Shown here one piece after another: positions 46,967 through 55,684 of a stretch of DNA of 64,000 nt (position 1 is its first letter; the number at the start of each line of letters is the position of its first letter). Position numbers and translations under genes: made by a program. This DNA is from Xanthobacteraceae bacterium (GTDB lineage Bacteria > Pseudomonadota > Alphaproteobacteria > Rhizobiales > Xanthobacteraceae): positions 434,001-498,000 of the forward strand of contig JAMLIK010000002.1 in assembly GCA_023954195.1 (NCBI GenBank). Reading direction: 5' to 3'. Under the pieces are notes generated by a model that was not told where the DNA came from, did no database searches, and saw only the letters and a list, made by a program, of their open reading frames with translations.

Positions 46967-47740
46967 TCAATCGCTCAACGTCCGGATGTCCTCGATCGGC
47001 GCGGGCGAGACGTGGAACGTGCCGCCGAACGGATATTCCTGAAGCGCGATGATGCCGAGGGCGACCACCACCGCGCTGGCGAAGACGACGAGCGCGGCGA
47101 CGAAGGCGCGGCCGCGCTCCAGATGGACCAGGCCGATCGCGACCTGCGTGAACAGGCCGAGCACGATCACCACCAGCCATTTGAGGTCGTTGGTGCGGTC
47201 GGCGGCCAGCGCCAGCCGGACGTTGCGCAGCGTGCCCGCGCGCACCGTGGCGTTGAGCAGCGCGGAGTGCACCGCCGCTCCGGAGGCGCGCGAAAGTCCC
47301 GGCTGGCTGACCTCGCGCAGCAGGTTGTCGTAGGCCGCGGCGGTGCCCGGCGCGGCCTCAAACGCGGCCATGGCCGGCCATTCCTCCGCGACGATGGAGG
47401 CCGCATAGGCTTTCAGCGCGGCGCGGATGCTGCGCATGTCGGAGACCGAAGCGACGCTCAGCGTATGGACGTTGCGCAGTTCGCCGGCCTCGGACTGCAC
47501 GGTGCGGACCGCGAGGCGGCTGCGCTCGCTGACGTCGTTGGCGAGAAAACTGGCCAGCAGCGCGAACAGGATCGCCACCGCGTTGAAAAACGGCGCGACC
47601 ACGCCATGGAACGAATGGATCGGCTTGCGCGCCGGCGAGCGGAAAACCAGCCCCGCGAGCGCAGCCGCCATCCCGAAATAGAGAATGGCGAGAGTCAAAA
47701 AGAGTCCCGCCGGCGCCATGTCGAGCCAGGCTCTGACCAT
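46967..47740 (-). CDS. DUF4239 membrane protein, antisense in the dcw cluster
   Basis: A 257-residue protein with two N-terminal hydrophobic helices (LFLTLAILYFGMAAALAGLVF and FFNAVAILFALLASFLANDV), a soluble helical middle and two C-terminal helices (LKWLVVIVLGLFTQVAIGLV, AFVAALVVFASAVVVALGII). This 2+2 layout with a long loop, and the SERSRLAVRTVQSEAGELRNV segment, fit DUF4239 (bestrophin-like). Function unknown. AGGGG about nine bases before the ATG at 47740. It is transcribed opposite to the surrounding division genes, so ddlB probably has its own promoter in the 125 bp upstream of it. Confidence 0.78.
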   Translation of the reverse strand: MVRAWLDMAPAGLFLTLAILYFGMAAALAGLVFRSPARKPIHSFHGVVAPFFNAVAILFALLASFLANDVSERSRLAVRTVQSEAGELRNVHTLSVASVSDMRSIRAALKAYAASIVAEEWPAMAAFEAAPGTAAAYDNLLREVSQPGLSRASGAAVHSALLNATVRAGTLRNVRLALAADRTNDLKWLVVIVLGLFTQVAIGLVHLERGRAFVAALVVFASAVVVALGIIALQEYPFGGTFHVSPAPIEDIRTLSD

Positions 47741-47865
47741 CGAAGATATTCCCCTGGACGTCCGACTCCCGAATCGCCTCGTCGCGTTTCGACAATAGCG
47801 CGCCACGCGCGATTTGGTCACGGAAGCAAATCAGCTTAATGAGGAATCAGCAGGAGAGGTGGCGA

Positions 47866-48792
47866 ATGAGCGGTTCGAAGCATGTGGCTGTTTTGTTGGG
47901 CGGCTGGTCGTCGGAGCGTGAGGTCAGCCTGCGGTCGGGCAAGGCGTGCGCCGACGCCGCCGAGCGGCGCGGCTATCGCGTCACCCGCATCGACGTTGCG
48001 CGTGACATCGCCGCGGTGCTGACGGCGGTCAAGCCGGACGTCGCGCTGATGATGCTGCACGGCCGGCCCGGCGAGGACGGCACCATCCAGGGCATTCTGG
48101 AAACGCTCGCCATCCCTTACAGTCATTCCGGGGTGCTGGCCTCGTCGCTGGCGATGCAGAAGGATCTGGCCAAGACGGTGATGGCGGCCGCCGGCATACC
48201 GGTGGCCAGGGGGCTGACGCTGTCGCGCGCCGAGATCGCCAAGGGGCATGTGATGGAGCCGCCCTATGTCATCAAGCCGGTGGCGGACGGTTCCAGCGTC
48301 GGCGTCTTCATCGTCACCGACGCCCACGCCCACCCGCCGCAGGAACTGTTCCGCGAGGATTGGCCGCACGGCGACCGGCTGCTGGTGGAGAAATACGTCG
48401 CCGGCAAGGAGCTGACTTGCGCGGTTGTCAAGGGGGAAGCGACCGGGGTGATCGAGATCGTGCCGCAGGTGCGGTTTTACGATTACGAGGCAAAGTACTC
48501 ACCGGGCGCGTCAAAACACATCCTGCCCGCGTCGATTTTACCATTTGTTTACCAGGAAGTCCGAAGGTTAACGCTGGCGGCGCATGTTGCGCTCGGCTGC
48601 CGGGGCGTGAGCCGGGCGGATTTCCGCTACGACGATCGCATCGAGGGAACGGGGGGCCTCATCTGTCTTGAGGTGAACACCCAGCCCGGCATGACCGAGA
48701 CGTCACTTGTGCCGGAGCTCGCGGCGCACGCGGGCACAACCTTTGACGAGCTCGTGCAATGGATGGTGGAGGACGCCTCGCTCGGTCGGTGA
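47866..48792 (+). CDS. ddlB: D-alanine--D-alanine ligase
   Basis: A 308-residue ATP-grasp enzyme making D-Ala-D-Ala for MurF. N-terminal VAVLLGGWSSEREVSLRSG and LHGRPGEDGTIQG hold substrate residues. YVIKPVADGSSVGVF is the ATP-grasp beta-sheet. LICLEVNTQPGMTETSLVPE carries the Mg-binding Glu-Asn pair. AGGAGA upstream of the ATG at 47866 decides the start. Its stop overlaps the GTG start of ftsQ (GTGA). Confidence 0.96.
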   Translation: MSGSKHVAVLLGGWSSEREVSLRSGKACADAAERRGYRVTRIDVARDIAAVLTAVKPDVALMMLHGRPGEDGTIQGILETLAIPYSHSGVLASSLAMQKDLAKTVMAAAGIPVARGLTLSRAEIAKGHVMEPPYVIKPVADGSSVGVFIVTDAHAHPPQELFREDWPHGDRLLVEKYVAGKELTCAVVKGEATGVIEIVPQVRFYDYEAKYSPGASKHILPASILPFVYQEVRRLTLAAHVALGCRGVSRADFRYDDRIEGTGGLICLEVNTQPGMTETSLVPELAAHAGTTFDELVQWMVEDASLGR

Positions 48793-49757
48793 GACTGCCG
48801 AGGCCCCAGACTGACCTGAAGGCCGCCGCCCTCGGCGCGGCCATCCTTGCGCGCGCGTGGCTGGCCGGCCTGATGCGGCGGCGGCCACGGGCTCCGGCGG
48901 CGCGCCGGCCGCCGCCGCCGAGCCATCATCCGCTGTTGGTTTTCATCGAGCGCCGGGTGCCGCGCCGCGCCGGCATCTTCGCGACCCTCGCCATCCTGTG
49001 CGGCAGCGCGGCGTTCGGCGTCGTCAAGGGCGGGCATCTGGAGGAAGTCACCACCGGATTGAGCGATGCGCGCAACGCCATGGCCAACGCCGCCGGCTTC
49101 CGCATCACCGGCGTCGCCATCAACGGCCGCAAGCAACTCAGCCAGGACGAGGTGCTGGCGATCGGCGGCGTCAACGGCCGCTCCTCGCTGTTGTTTCTCG
49201 ACGCCGCCACGGTGCGCGCCAAGCTAATGGCCAATCCGTGGATCGCCGACGCCACGGTGCTGAAATTCTATCCCGGCACGTTGCAGATCGACGTCACCGA
49301 GCGCTCCCCGTTCGCGCTGTGGCAGCAGGACGGCAAGGTCTCGGTGATCGCCGAGGACGGCGCGGTGCTGGAGCCTTATGTCGCCAAGAAGTTCGCGACG
49401 CTGCCGCTGGTGGTGGGCAAGGGCGCCGAGACCCGCGCGCGGGATTTCCTGGCGCTGCTCGATCGCTATCCGCGGATCAGGCCGCTGGTGCGCGCCGCGG
49501 TGTTCGTCGGCGAGCGCCGCTGGAACCTGCGGCTGCACAACGGCCTCGATATCCGCCTGCCGGAGCGTGACGTCGGCATCGCGCTGGCGACGCTGTCGAA
49601 GTTCGACAAGGAGGACAAGCTGTTCACCCGCGACATCGTCGCGGTGGACGCACGGCTGCCGGATCGCCTGGTGGTGCGGCTGTCGGAAGACGCGGCCAAG
49701 GCGCGCGACGAGATGCTCAAGGACAAGAAGCCCAAACGCAAGGCCGGCGACGCATGA
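48789..49757 (+). CDS. ftsQ: Cell division protein FtsQ
   Basis: A 322-residue bitopic protein: basic cytoplasmic tail ([15 protein letters not shown]), one transmembrane helix near residues 60-80 (IFATLAILCGSAAFGVVKG), a POTRA domain (ITGVAINGRKQLSQDEVLAIGG, ~100-165) and the FtsQ domain with IADATVLKFYPGTLQIDVTERSPFA. FtsQ organises the FtsQLB complex in the divisome. GTG at 48789 overlaps the ddlB stop; an earlier in-frame ATG would run into ddlB. Confidence 0.94.
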   Translation: MRLPRPQTDLKAAALGAAILARAWLAGLMRRRPRAPAARRPPPPSHHPLLVFIERRVPRRAGIFATLAILCGSAAFGVVKGGHLEEVTTGLSDARNAMANAAGFRITGVAINGRKQLSQDEVLAIGGVNGRSSLLFLDAATVRAKLMANPWIADATVLKFYPGTLQIDVTERSPFALWQQDGKVSVIAEDGAVLEPYVAKKFATLPLVVGKGAETRARDFLALLDRYPRIRPLVRAAVFVGERRWNLRLHNGLDIRLPERDVGIALATLSKFDKEDKLFTRDIVAVDARLPDRLVVRLSEDAAKARDEMLKDKKPKRKAGDA

Positions 49758-51076
49758 CTATCCTGGATCGCCATCAAACGCCCAAGACCCGCCCGATGCC
49801 GCAGAACCGGACGGCGCTGGTCGCCTCGCTGGATATCGGCACCAGCAAGATCGCCTGCCTGATCGCGCGGCTGAAGCCGTGTCCGCCGAGCGAGGCGTTG
49901 CGCGGCCGCACCCATGCGGTGGAATTGATCGGTTACAGCCACATTCAATCGCGCGGCGTGCGGGCCGGCGCGGTGGTGGACATGACGGAATGCGAGCAGG
50001 CGGTGCGCCACGCCGTGGCGGTCGCCGAGCGCATGGCCAAGGTCCGGGTCGAATCGGTGCTGCTGTCGGTCTCCGCCGGCCGTTTGCAGGGGCAGTTGAT
50101 CGAGGCGGCTTCCGATATTCGCGGTGGCTCGGTGGCTCCCGACGACGTCGTCCGCATCACCTCGACCGGCATGCGCCACGCCACCGCCGCCGGCCGGACC
50201 GTGCTGCATGCGCTGCCTGTCGGCTACGCGCTCGACGGCGTCAAGGGCATTCGCGATCCGCGCGGCATGGTGGCGCGGCAGTTCGGCGTCGACATGAACG
50301 TGGTCACCGCCGACGCCACCGTCGCCAAGAACCTGATGCTGGCGGTGGAGCGCTGCCACCTCAACGTCGAGGCAATGGTGGCGAGCCCCTATGCCTCCGG
50401 GCTCGCGGTCCTGACCGACGACGAGGTCGATCTCGGCGCCGCCGTGGTCGAGATGGGCGCGGGCACCACGACGATGTCGATCTATTCCGGCGGCCGCTTC
50501 GTCCATGCCGGCGGCTTCGCGGTCGGCGGTCAGCACGTCACCATGGATCTCGCGCGCGGCTTGGGTGCGTGCATCGCGGACGCCGAGCGAATCAAGACGT
50601 TATATGGCACGGTGCTGACCGGCGGGTCGGACGCGCGCGAACTGATGTCGGTGCCGACGGCGGCCGAGGACGAGCAGGATTTTCCGCAGGTGGTGTCGCG
50701 CGCGACCATCGCCAACATTATCCGGCAGCGCGTCGAGGAGATTTTCGAGATGGTGCGCGACCGGCTGAAGGCTTCGCCGCTTGCCGCCGAGCCCCGCGCC
50801 CGCGTCGTGCTGAGCGGCGGCGCCTCGCAACTGACCGGCGTGCCGGAACTGGCGACCCGGATTCTGGGCCGCTCGGTGCGGGTCGGCCGGCCGCTCGGTT
50901 TCGGCCGGCTGCCCGCCGAGGCCAAGGGCGCCTCCTTCGCGGTGCCGGCCGGGCTTCTGGTCTATCCGCAATATGCTCACCTCGAATTCGTCGAGCCGCG
51001 TCACGTGCGGCCATTGAAAACCGGAACCGGCGGCTATTTCGGCAAGGTCGGTCAATGGCTGCGCGAGGGTTTTTGA
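49754..51076 (+). CDS. ftsA: Cell division protein FtsA
   Basis: A 440-residue actin-like ATPase that tethers FtsZ to the membrane. ALVASLDIGTSKIACLIAR is the phosphate-1 loop. Next come HAVELIGYSHIQSRGVRAGAVVDM, the SHS2-like 1C domain, VVEMGAGTTTMSIYSGG (phosphate 2) and VVLSGGASQLTGV. The C-terminal GYFGKVGQWLREGF is a likely amphipathic membrane-targeting helix. ATGA overlap with ftsQ; ftsZ follows after 93 bp. Confidence 0.96.
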   Translation: MTILDRHQTPKTRPMPQNRTALVASLDIGTSKIACLIARLKPCPPSEALRGRTHAVELIGYSHIQSRGVRAGAVVDMTECEQAVRHAVAVAERMAKVRVESVLLSVSAGRLQGQLIEAASDIRGGSVAPDDVVRITSTGMRHATAAGRTVLHALPVGYALDGVKGIRDPRGMVARQFGVDMNVVTADATVAKNLMLAVERCHLNVEAMVASPYASGLAVLTDDEVDLGAAVVEMGAGTTTMSIYSGGRFVHAGGFAVGGQHVTMDLARGLGACIADAERIKTLYGTVLTGGSDARELMSVPTAAEDEQDFPQVVSRATIANIIRQRVEEIFEMVRDRLKASPLAAEPRARVVLSGGASQLTGVPELATRILGRSVRVGRPLGFGRLPAEAKGASFAVPAGLLVYPQYAHLEFVEPRHVRPLKTGTGGYFGKVGQWLREGF

Positions 51077-51169
51077 TGAATTCGCCCCGCCCCGTGTCCC
51101 AACCACTCACTTCTCCGGCCGTATGCCGGGGGTATCGCAAAATCAAGCGCGCGTAATCGAGAGGCAACC

Positions 51170-52933
51170 ATGACCATCAATCTGACACCCCCTGATGTTC
51201 GCGAGCTGAAGCCGCGGATCACCGTTTTCGGAGTCGGCGGCGCCGGCGGCAACGCGGTCAACAACATGATTACCGCCGGCCTCGAAGGCGTCGACTTCGT
51301 GGTCGCCAACACCGACGCGCAGGCGCTGTCGATGACCAAGGCGCAGCGCATCATCCAGATGGGCACCGAAGTCACCCAGGGACTCGGCGCCGGCTCGCAG
51401 CCGGATGTGGGCGCCGCGGCCGCGCAGGAAGTGATCGACGAGATCCGCGATCATCTCTCCGGCGCCAACATGGTGTTCGTCACCGCCGGCATGGGCGGCG
51501 GCACCGGCACCGGCGCCGCCCCGGTGATCGCGCGCACCGCGCGCGACCTCGGCATCCTGACCGTGGGCGTGGTCACCAAGCCGTTCCATTTCGAGGGCCA
51601 GCGCCGGATGCGCACGGCCGAGTCGGGCATCACCGAACTCCACAAGGTGGTCGATACCCTGCTGATTATCCCGAACCAGAACCTGTTCCGGGTCGCCAAC
51701 GAGAAGACCACCTTCGCCGACGCCTTCGCGATGGCCGACCAGGTGCTGTATTCGGGCGTCGCCTGCATCACCGACCTGATGGTCAAGGAAGGTCTCATCA
51801 ACCTCGACTTCGCCGACGTCCGCGCCGTCATGCGCGAGATGGGCAAGGCGATGATGGGCACTGGCGAAGCCTCCGGCGAGAAGCGCGCGCTGACCGCCGC
51901 CGAAGCCGCCATCGCCAACCCGCTGATCGACGATTCCTCGATGAAGGGCGCGCGCGGCCTGCTGATCTCCATCACCGGCGGCAAGGACATGACGCTGTTC
52001 GAGGTGGACGAGGCCGCCACCCGCATCCGCGAGGAAGTGGATCCGGACGCCAACATCATCGTCGGCGCCACTTTCGACGAGAATCTCGACGGCGTGATCC
52101 GGGTTTCGGTGGTCGCCACCGGCATCGAGCAGGCGGCGCTGGCCCGCGCCGCGGCGCCCACTGCCGCGACCGCGACCATCGCGCAGGGCGGCTCGCCTGA
52201 CACCCGCCTCGCCGACCTGGCGGCGCGTCAGCGCGCCGCGGCTGCCGCCGCGCCCCGCGCCGAGGTGCCGCGTCAGGCGGCCCCGGCCGCCGCGCCGCAG
52301 TCCGTCAATCACGAGCGCGCCACGCTGGCGGCGATCGCCGCCGCCGTCGCCGAGCCGCCGCAGGCCGCGCCGGCGCCGATCCAGCCGGCGTCCTACGGCG
52401 ATGTCACCGTTCGCCCGATCGCGCAGAAGCCGTCCTTGTTCCCCGAGCACGACGCGCCGCGCGCCGAGGCGCACGAGCCGCCGGTGCCGGATGCTTTCAT
52501 TCCGAAGTCCGCCGAGCGGATTCCGGTGCGGGCCCCGCGCATGCCGAAGTTCGACGAGCTGCCGCTGCCGGCCCAGAACGAGATCCGGCAGGCCAGCGGC
52601 GAGACCGACCAGGACCAGCCGCAAAAGGTCCGCCTGTCGCTGTTGCAGCGCCTGGCCAATGTCGGGCTGGGACGGCGCGACGAGGAGCATGAGCCGCCGA
52701 TCGCCGCCCGTGCCTCGGGTCCCGCCATCGAGCAGATGCCGCCGCTGCCGGAGCGCAAGCCGCAGCGCAGCGTCGCCCAGCAGATGGCGGCCCATGAGCC
52801 GGTTTCCGAATATGCCCGGCGCCCGGCGCCGCAGGGCCTCGACCCGCACGGTCGGCCGGCACCTGTTGCCTCAGCGCCACAGGCGGACGATCATCTTGAT
52901 ATCCCCGCGTTTTTGCGGCGGCAGTCAAATTGA
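51170..52933 (+). CDS. ftsZ: Cell division GTPase FtsZ
   Basis: A 587-residue tubulin homologue. The nucleotide region [14 protein letters not shown] is at 20-33; the tubulin signature [10 protein letters not shown] starts at residue 109. The T7/synergy region lies near [10 protein letters not shown]. The globular part ends around 320. It is followed by an unusually long (~250-residue) Ala/Pro/Arg-rich disordered linker, as in many alphaproteobacteria, and the conserved C-terminal peptide [15 protein letters not shown], which binds FtsA. GAGAGG precedes the ATG. A strong terminator follows. Confidence 0.98.
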   Translation: MTINLTPPDVRELKPRITVFGVGGAGGNAVNNMITAGLEGVDFVVANTDAQALSMTKAQRIIQMGTEVTQGLGAGSQPDVGAAAAQEVIDEIRDHLSGANMVFVTAGMGGGTGTGAAPVIARTARDLGILTVGVVTKPFHFEGQRRMRTAESGITELHKVVDTLLIIPNQNLFRVANEKTTFADAFAMADQVLYSGVACITDLMVKEGLINLDFADVRAVMREMGKAMMGTGEASGEKRALTAAEAAIANPLIDDSSMKGARGLLISITGGKDMTLFEVDEAATRIREEVDPDANIIVGATFDENLDGVIRVSVVATGIEQAALARAAAPTAATATIAQGGSPDTRLADLAARQRAAAAAAPRAEVPRQAAPAAAPQSVNHERATLAAIAAAVAEPPQAAPAPIQPASYGDVTVRPIAQKPSLFPEHDAPRAEAHEPPVPDAFIPKSAERIPVRAPRMPKFDELPLPAQNEIRQASGETDQDQPQKVRLSLLQRLANVGLGRRDEEHEPPIAARASGPAIEQMPPLPERKPQRSVAQQMAAHEPVSEYARRPAPQGLDPHGRPAPVASAPQADDHLDIPAFLRRQSN

Positions 52934-52964
52934 CGAATTGTGACCAGCGTTAACGATTGGCAAA

Positions 52965-52990
52965 CCCCGGCGGCTTCCGCCGGGGTTTTC
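52965..52990 (+). terminator. Rho-independent terminator after ftsZ
   Basis: CCCCGGCGG, loop CTT, CCGCCGGGG, then TTTTCG, with AAA on the upstream side. A perfect nine-pair stem 32 bp after the ftsZ stop ends the main dcw message, so lpxC should have its own promoter. Confidence 0.88.
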
Positions 52991-53274
52991 GCTTGCCCGG
53001 CAGGCATGGTGAAGGATTATTTAAGTATTTGATTCTAAGTATAATTTAATGCTGTCGATGGAAAGCGGGTTACACCATTGCCGAAGCCGCGCCGAAATAT
53101 GGTTAACGCGCGGCGTCGGTGCGGCGAAATGGGGTAACAATACGTAAAGAAGCGTGAGTTGCGGGCTTTGCGGCAACCAGTATGGTCTCCAGCGTATTCG
53201 GGGACACCGGCTTGAGTCGTGACGCCTTCGGCGAATTTACGATTTTGCGGTGGTAACTTTTGGGCGCTTTACGC
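52991..53274. promoter_or_regulatory. AT-rich intergenic region upstream of lpxC
   Basis: Around 53013-53053 (GGATTATTTAAGTATTTGAT, then TCTAAGTATAATTTAATGC) base composition is far more AT-rich than the surrounding genome. It includes a GATTC (GANTC) methylation-type site and TTAA motifs. Since a terminator precedes it and lpxC follows, this is the likely lpxC promoter region. The precise -35/-10 could not be set by eye. Confidence 0.5.
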
Positions 53275-54234
53275 ATGAAATTCAGCCGACAGACCACGCT
53301 TCGGTCGCAAGCTACCGTGACGGGTGTCGGCGTCCATTCAGGCGCTCCTGCTCAACTGACCCTCGGGCCCGCGCCGGTCGATGCGGGCTTTGTTTTTATC
53401 CGCATCGCGCCGGATGGGACCGAGCGCGAGGTGCGGGCGACCGCCAAGGCCGTCACCGCCACCGCCTTCGCCACCGTGCTGGGCGACCGCGAGGGGCCGG
53501 TGGTGTCCACCGCCGAGCACGTTCTGGCCGCGCTGCGCGGCATGGGGGTCGATAACGCCACCATCGAGGTGGACGGACCCGAAGTCCCGATCATGGACGG
53601 CAGCGCCGCCGCCTTCGTCGCCGCCATCGATCAGGCCGGCGTGGTCGAGCAGGCGGCGGCGCGCCGCTTCCTTCAGGTCCTGAAGCCGATCCAGGTCCGG
53701 ATCGGCGAGAGCGTCGCGGAATTGCGGCCTTATGCCAATGGTTTCCGCGCCGAGGTCGAGATCGACTTCGCCAATCCGGCGATTGGCCGGCAGAACTTCT
53801 CGCTCGACCTCGATCCCGAGCGTTTTCGCCGCGAAGTCGGTCGCGCCCGCACCTTCGGCTGCATGAGCGATGTCGCCAAGCTGCTGGAAGCCGGCTTTGC
53901 CCGCGGCGCGTCGTTCGAGAACTCGCTGGTGTTCGACGAGACCCGGCTGCTCAATGCCGAGGGCCTGCGCTTCGCCAATGAATGCGCCCGCCATAAGATG
54001 CTCGATGTCATCGGCGATCTGGCGCTCGCCGGCCTGCCGCTGCTGGGCGCCTACCGCTCGGTGCGGGGCGGTCACAAGCTCAACCACGCGGTGCTGACGG
54101 CGCTTCTGGCCGACCGCGGCGCATGGCGCGTGGTGGAGGGCGAACGGGCGCGCCGCGCGCGGTCCGCCATGGATGCGGTCGGCGGCATGGTCGGAGGGCT
54201 GGTCGCGCCGGCCTACGGTCCGGACGTATCCTGA
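53275..54234 (+). CDS. lpxC: UDP-3-O-acyl-GlcNAc deacetylase LpxC
   Basis: A 319-residue zinc enzyme catalysing the committed step of lipid A synthesis. The N terminus RQTTLRSQATVTGVGVHSG is diagnostic. Zinc ligands are His82 (STAEHVLAAL), His240 and Asp244 (ARHKMLDVIGD); Glu81 is the general base and His267 lies in GGHKLNH. The ATG at 53275 starts MKFSRQTT; an upstream in-frame TTG adds only MGALR. Preceded by an AT-rich promoter-like region and followed by bamD after ~350 bp. Confidence 0.97.
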   Translation: MKFSRQTTLRSQATVTGVGVHSGAPAQLTLGPAPVDAGFVFIRIAPDGTEREVRATAKAVTATAFATVLGDREGPVVSTAEHVLAALRGMGVDNATIEVDGPEVPIMDGSAAAFVAAIDQAGVVEQAAARRFLQVLKPIQVRIGESVAELRPYANGFRAEVEIDFANPAIGRQNFSLDLDPERFRREVGRARTFGCMSDVAKLLEAGFARGASFENSLVFDETRLLNAEGLRFANECARHKMLDVIGDLALAGLPLLGAYRSVRGGHKLNHAVLTALLADRGAWRVVEGERARRARSAMDAVGGMVGGLVAPAYGPDVS

Positions 54235-54582
54235 GCCGGCGACCGCAAATCCATTTTAAACGCGATTCCCTGCACGAACAGCGGCGTCCCCGCCAACGGG
54301 TCAGCGCGAAGCGCCGCCCCGTTGCGTGGACGCCGCCGAGATAGGCTAATCCCGTGTGCGACACTTCGCGCGAGATTCCGAGCCTTTCGGCGCTTCCCGC
54401 CAATCCGCCTTAATCCGGGCGAAATGGCTCCGTATCCGGTTGGTCGCGCGGGTTTTTTCCGATACAGAAACGCGATTGCGCGCACGGTGTCCGGAACGGC
54501 GCGGGCCGGTTTGCGGGGCTCGCGCTCCGTGTCGCGGCAAGGTCATTCCACACGAGTATTGCAGACGTCAGGGTCTTATTTG
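54235..54582. other. Intergenic region lpxC-bamD with a degenerate repeat
   Basis: At 54274-54338 the sequence ACGAACAGCGGCGTCCCCGC, CAACGGGTCAGCGCGAAGCG and onward matches the left part of the expanded family A element at 57421-57468, so this is a fragment of that repeat. The rest (54340-54580) shows no gene, hairpin terminator or RNA that I recognise. The bamD promoter is presumably here. Confidence 0.45.
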
Positions 54583-55485
54583 ATGGCGGCACCACGTTCG
54601 ACGTTTGAAACGCGCGGCTTCTCGTTCCACCGTGGTCTGCGCGGCCGGGCGATGCTGGCCGCCTGCCTGGTTGCGTTCGCGGCCGGCCTCGGCGGTTGCA
54701 GCAGCATGGGGGAGATGTGGGACAAGTTCAAAACCAAGGACGACAGCTTCGTCGATGAACCGGCGGACAAGCTCTATAACGAGGGCTTGTACATGATGAA
54801 CAAGGAGAACGATCCCAAGGCCGCCTCGAAGAAATTCGAGGAAGTGGATCGTCAGCATCCTTATTCGGACCTCGCGCGCAAATCGCTGTTGATGTCGGCC
54901 TATGCCTATTACAGCGCCGGCGATTACGACAATTGCATCGGCGCCGCGACGCGCTACGTGACGCTGCATCCCGGCAGCCCGGACGCCGCCTACGCGCAAT
55001 ATCTGATCGCCAGTTCCCAATACGACCAGATCCCGGACGTCTCGCGCGACCAGGGCCGCACCGAAAGGGCGATCGCCGCGCTTGAGGAAGTGATCCGCAA
55101 ATATCCGACCTCGGAATATGCCACCAACGCCAAGAAGAAGCTGGAAGGCGCGCGCGACCAGTTGGCCGCCAAGGAAATGGCCATCGGCCGCTACTACATG
55201 GACAAGCGCGACTTCACCGCGGCGATCAACCGCTACAAGACGGTGGTGACGCGCTACCAGACCACCCGCCACGTCGAGGAGGCGCTGGCGCGGTTGACCG
55301 AAGCCTATATGTCGATCGGCATCGTGGGCGAGGCGCAGACCGCCGCCGCCATTCTCGGCCACAACTTTCCCGACAGCCGGTGGTATCAGGACGCTTATAA
55401 TCTCGTAAAGTCGGGCGGTCTCGAACCGAAAGAGAACAAGGGGTCCTGGATCAGCCAGGCCTTCAAGAAGATGGGTCTCGGCTAG
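54583..55485 (+). CDS. bamD: Outer-membrane assembly lipoprotein BamD
   Basis: A 300-residue lipoprotein: basic N terminus, hydrophobic helix (AMLAACLVAFAAGLGGC) and lipobox LGGC with Cys39 as the acylated residue. Five TPR-like repeats follow; ADKLYNEGLYMMNKENDPKAASKKFEEVDRQHPYSDLARKSLLM spans the first two. Late repeats are RYYMDKRDFTAAINRYKTVV and EALARLTEAYMSIGIVGEA. BamD is the essential partner of BamA in folding outer-membrane proteins. The ATG at 54583 has AGGG about nine bases upstream; the longer upstream frame is Arg-rich and not BamD-like. Confidence 0.95.
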   Translation: MAAPRSTFETRGFSFHRGLRGRAMLAACLVAFAAGLGGCSSMGEMWDKFKTKDDSFVDEPADKLYNEGLYMMNKENDPKAASKKFEEVDRQHPYSDLARKSLLMSAYAYYSAGDYDNCIGAATRYVTLHPGSPDAAYAQYLIASSQYDQIPDVSRDQGRTERAIAALEEVIRKYPTSEYATNAKKKLEGARDQLAAKEMAIGRYYMDKRDFTAAINRYKTVVTRYQTTRHVEEALARLTEAYMSIGIVGEAQTAAAILGHNFPDSRWYQDAYNLVKSGGLEPKENKGSWISQAFKKMGLG

Positions 55486-55515
55486 GGGCTTTCCGCTTTT
55501 GGCAGAATCATTCAC

Positions 55516-55627
55516 CGTCATGCCCGGACTTGATCCGGGCATCCGTCTTATTGAAAAATGATGGATTGCCGGGTTATAGGCGAGCGAAGCGACGCCGTTC
55601 TTCGAACGGCTATGCCCGGCAATGACG
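55516..55627. repeat. Dispersed double-hairpin repeat, family B, copy 4 (with insertion)
   Basis: Starts as the 41385 copy does (ATGCCCGGACTTGATCCGGGCAT, CTTATTGAAAAATGATGGATTGCCGGGT). The second hairpin is opened by ~39 extra bases, including GCGAGCGAAGCGACGCCGTT and CTTCGAACGGC, before the closing TGCCCGGCAATGACG. The insert is itself a small palindrome (GCCGTTCTTCGAACGGC), so one repeat appears to have been invaded by another. Confidence 0.7.
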
Positions 55628-55684
55628 TTTCCGTCAAAGACGAAAATGCTCTAACGCTTCAAGATCATTCGTAGGACCACTTCC

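Noticed and set aside
53103-53297. Possible 64-residue minus-strand protein upstream of lpxC
   Set aside because: Overlaps the lpxC start and promoter region, has no Shine-Dalgarno site and resembles no protein.
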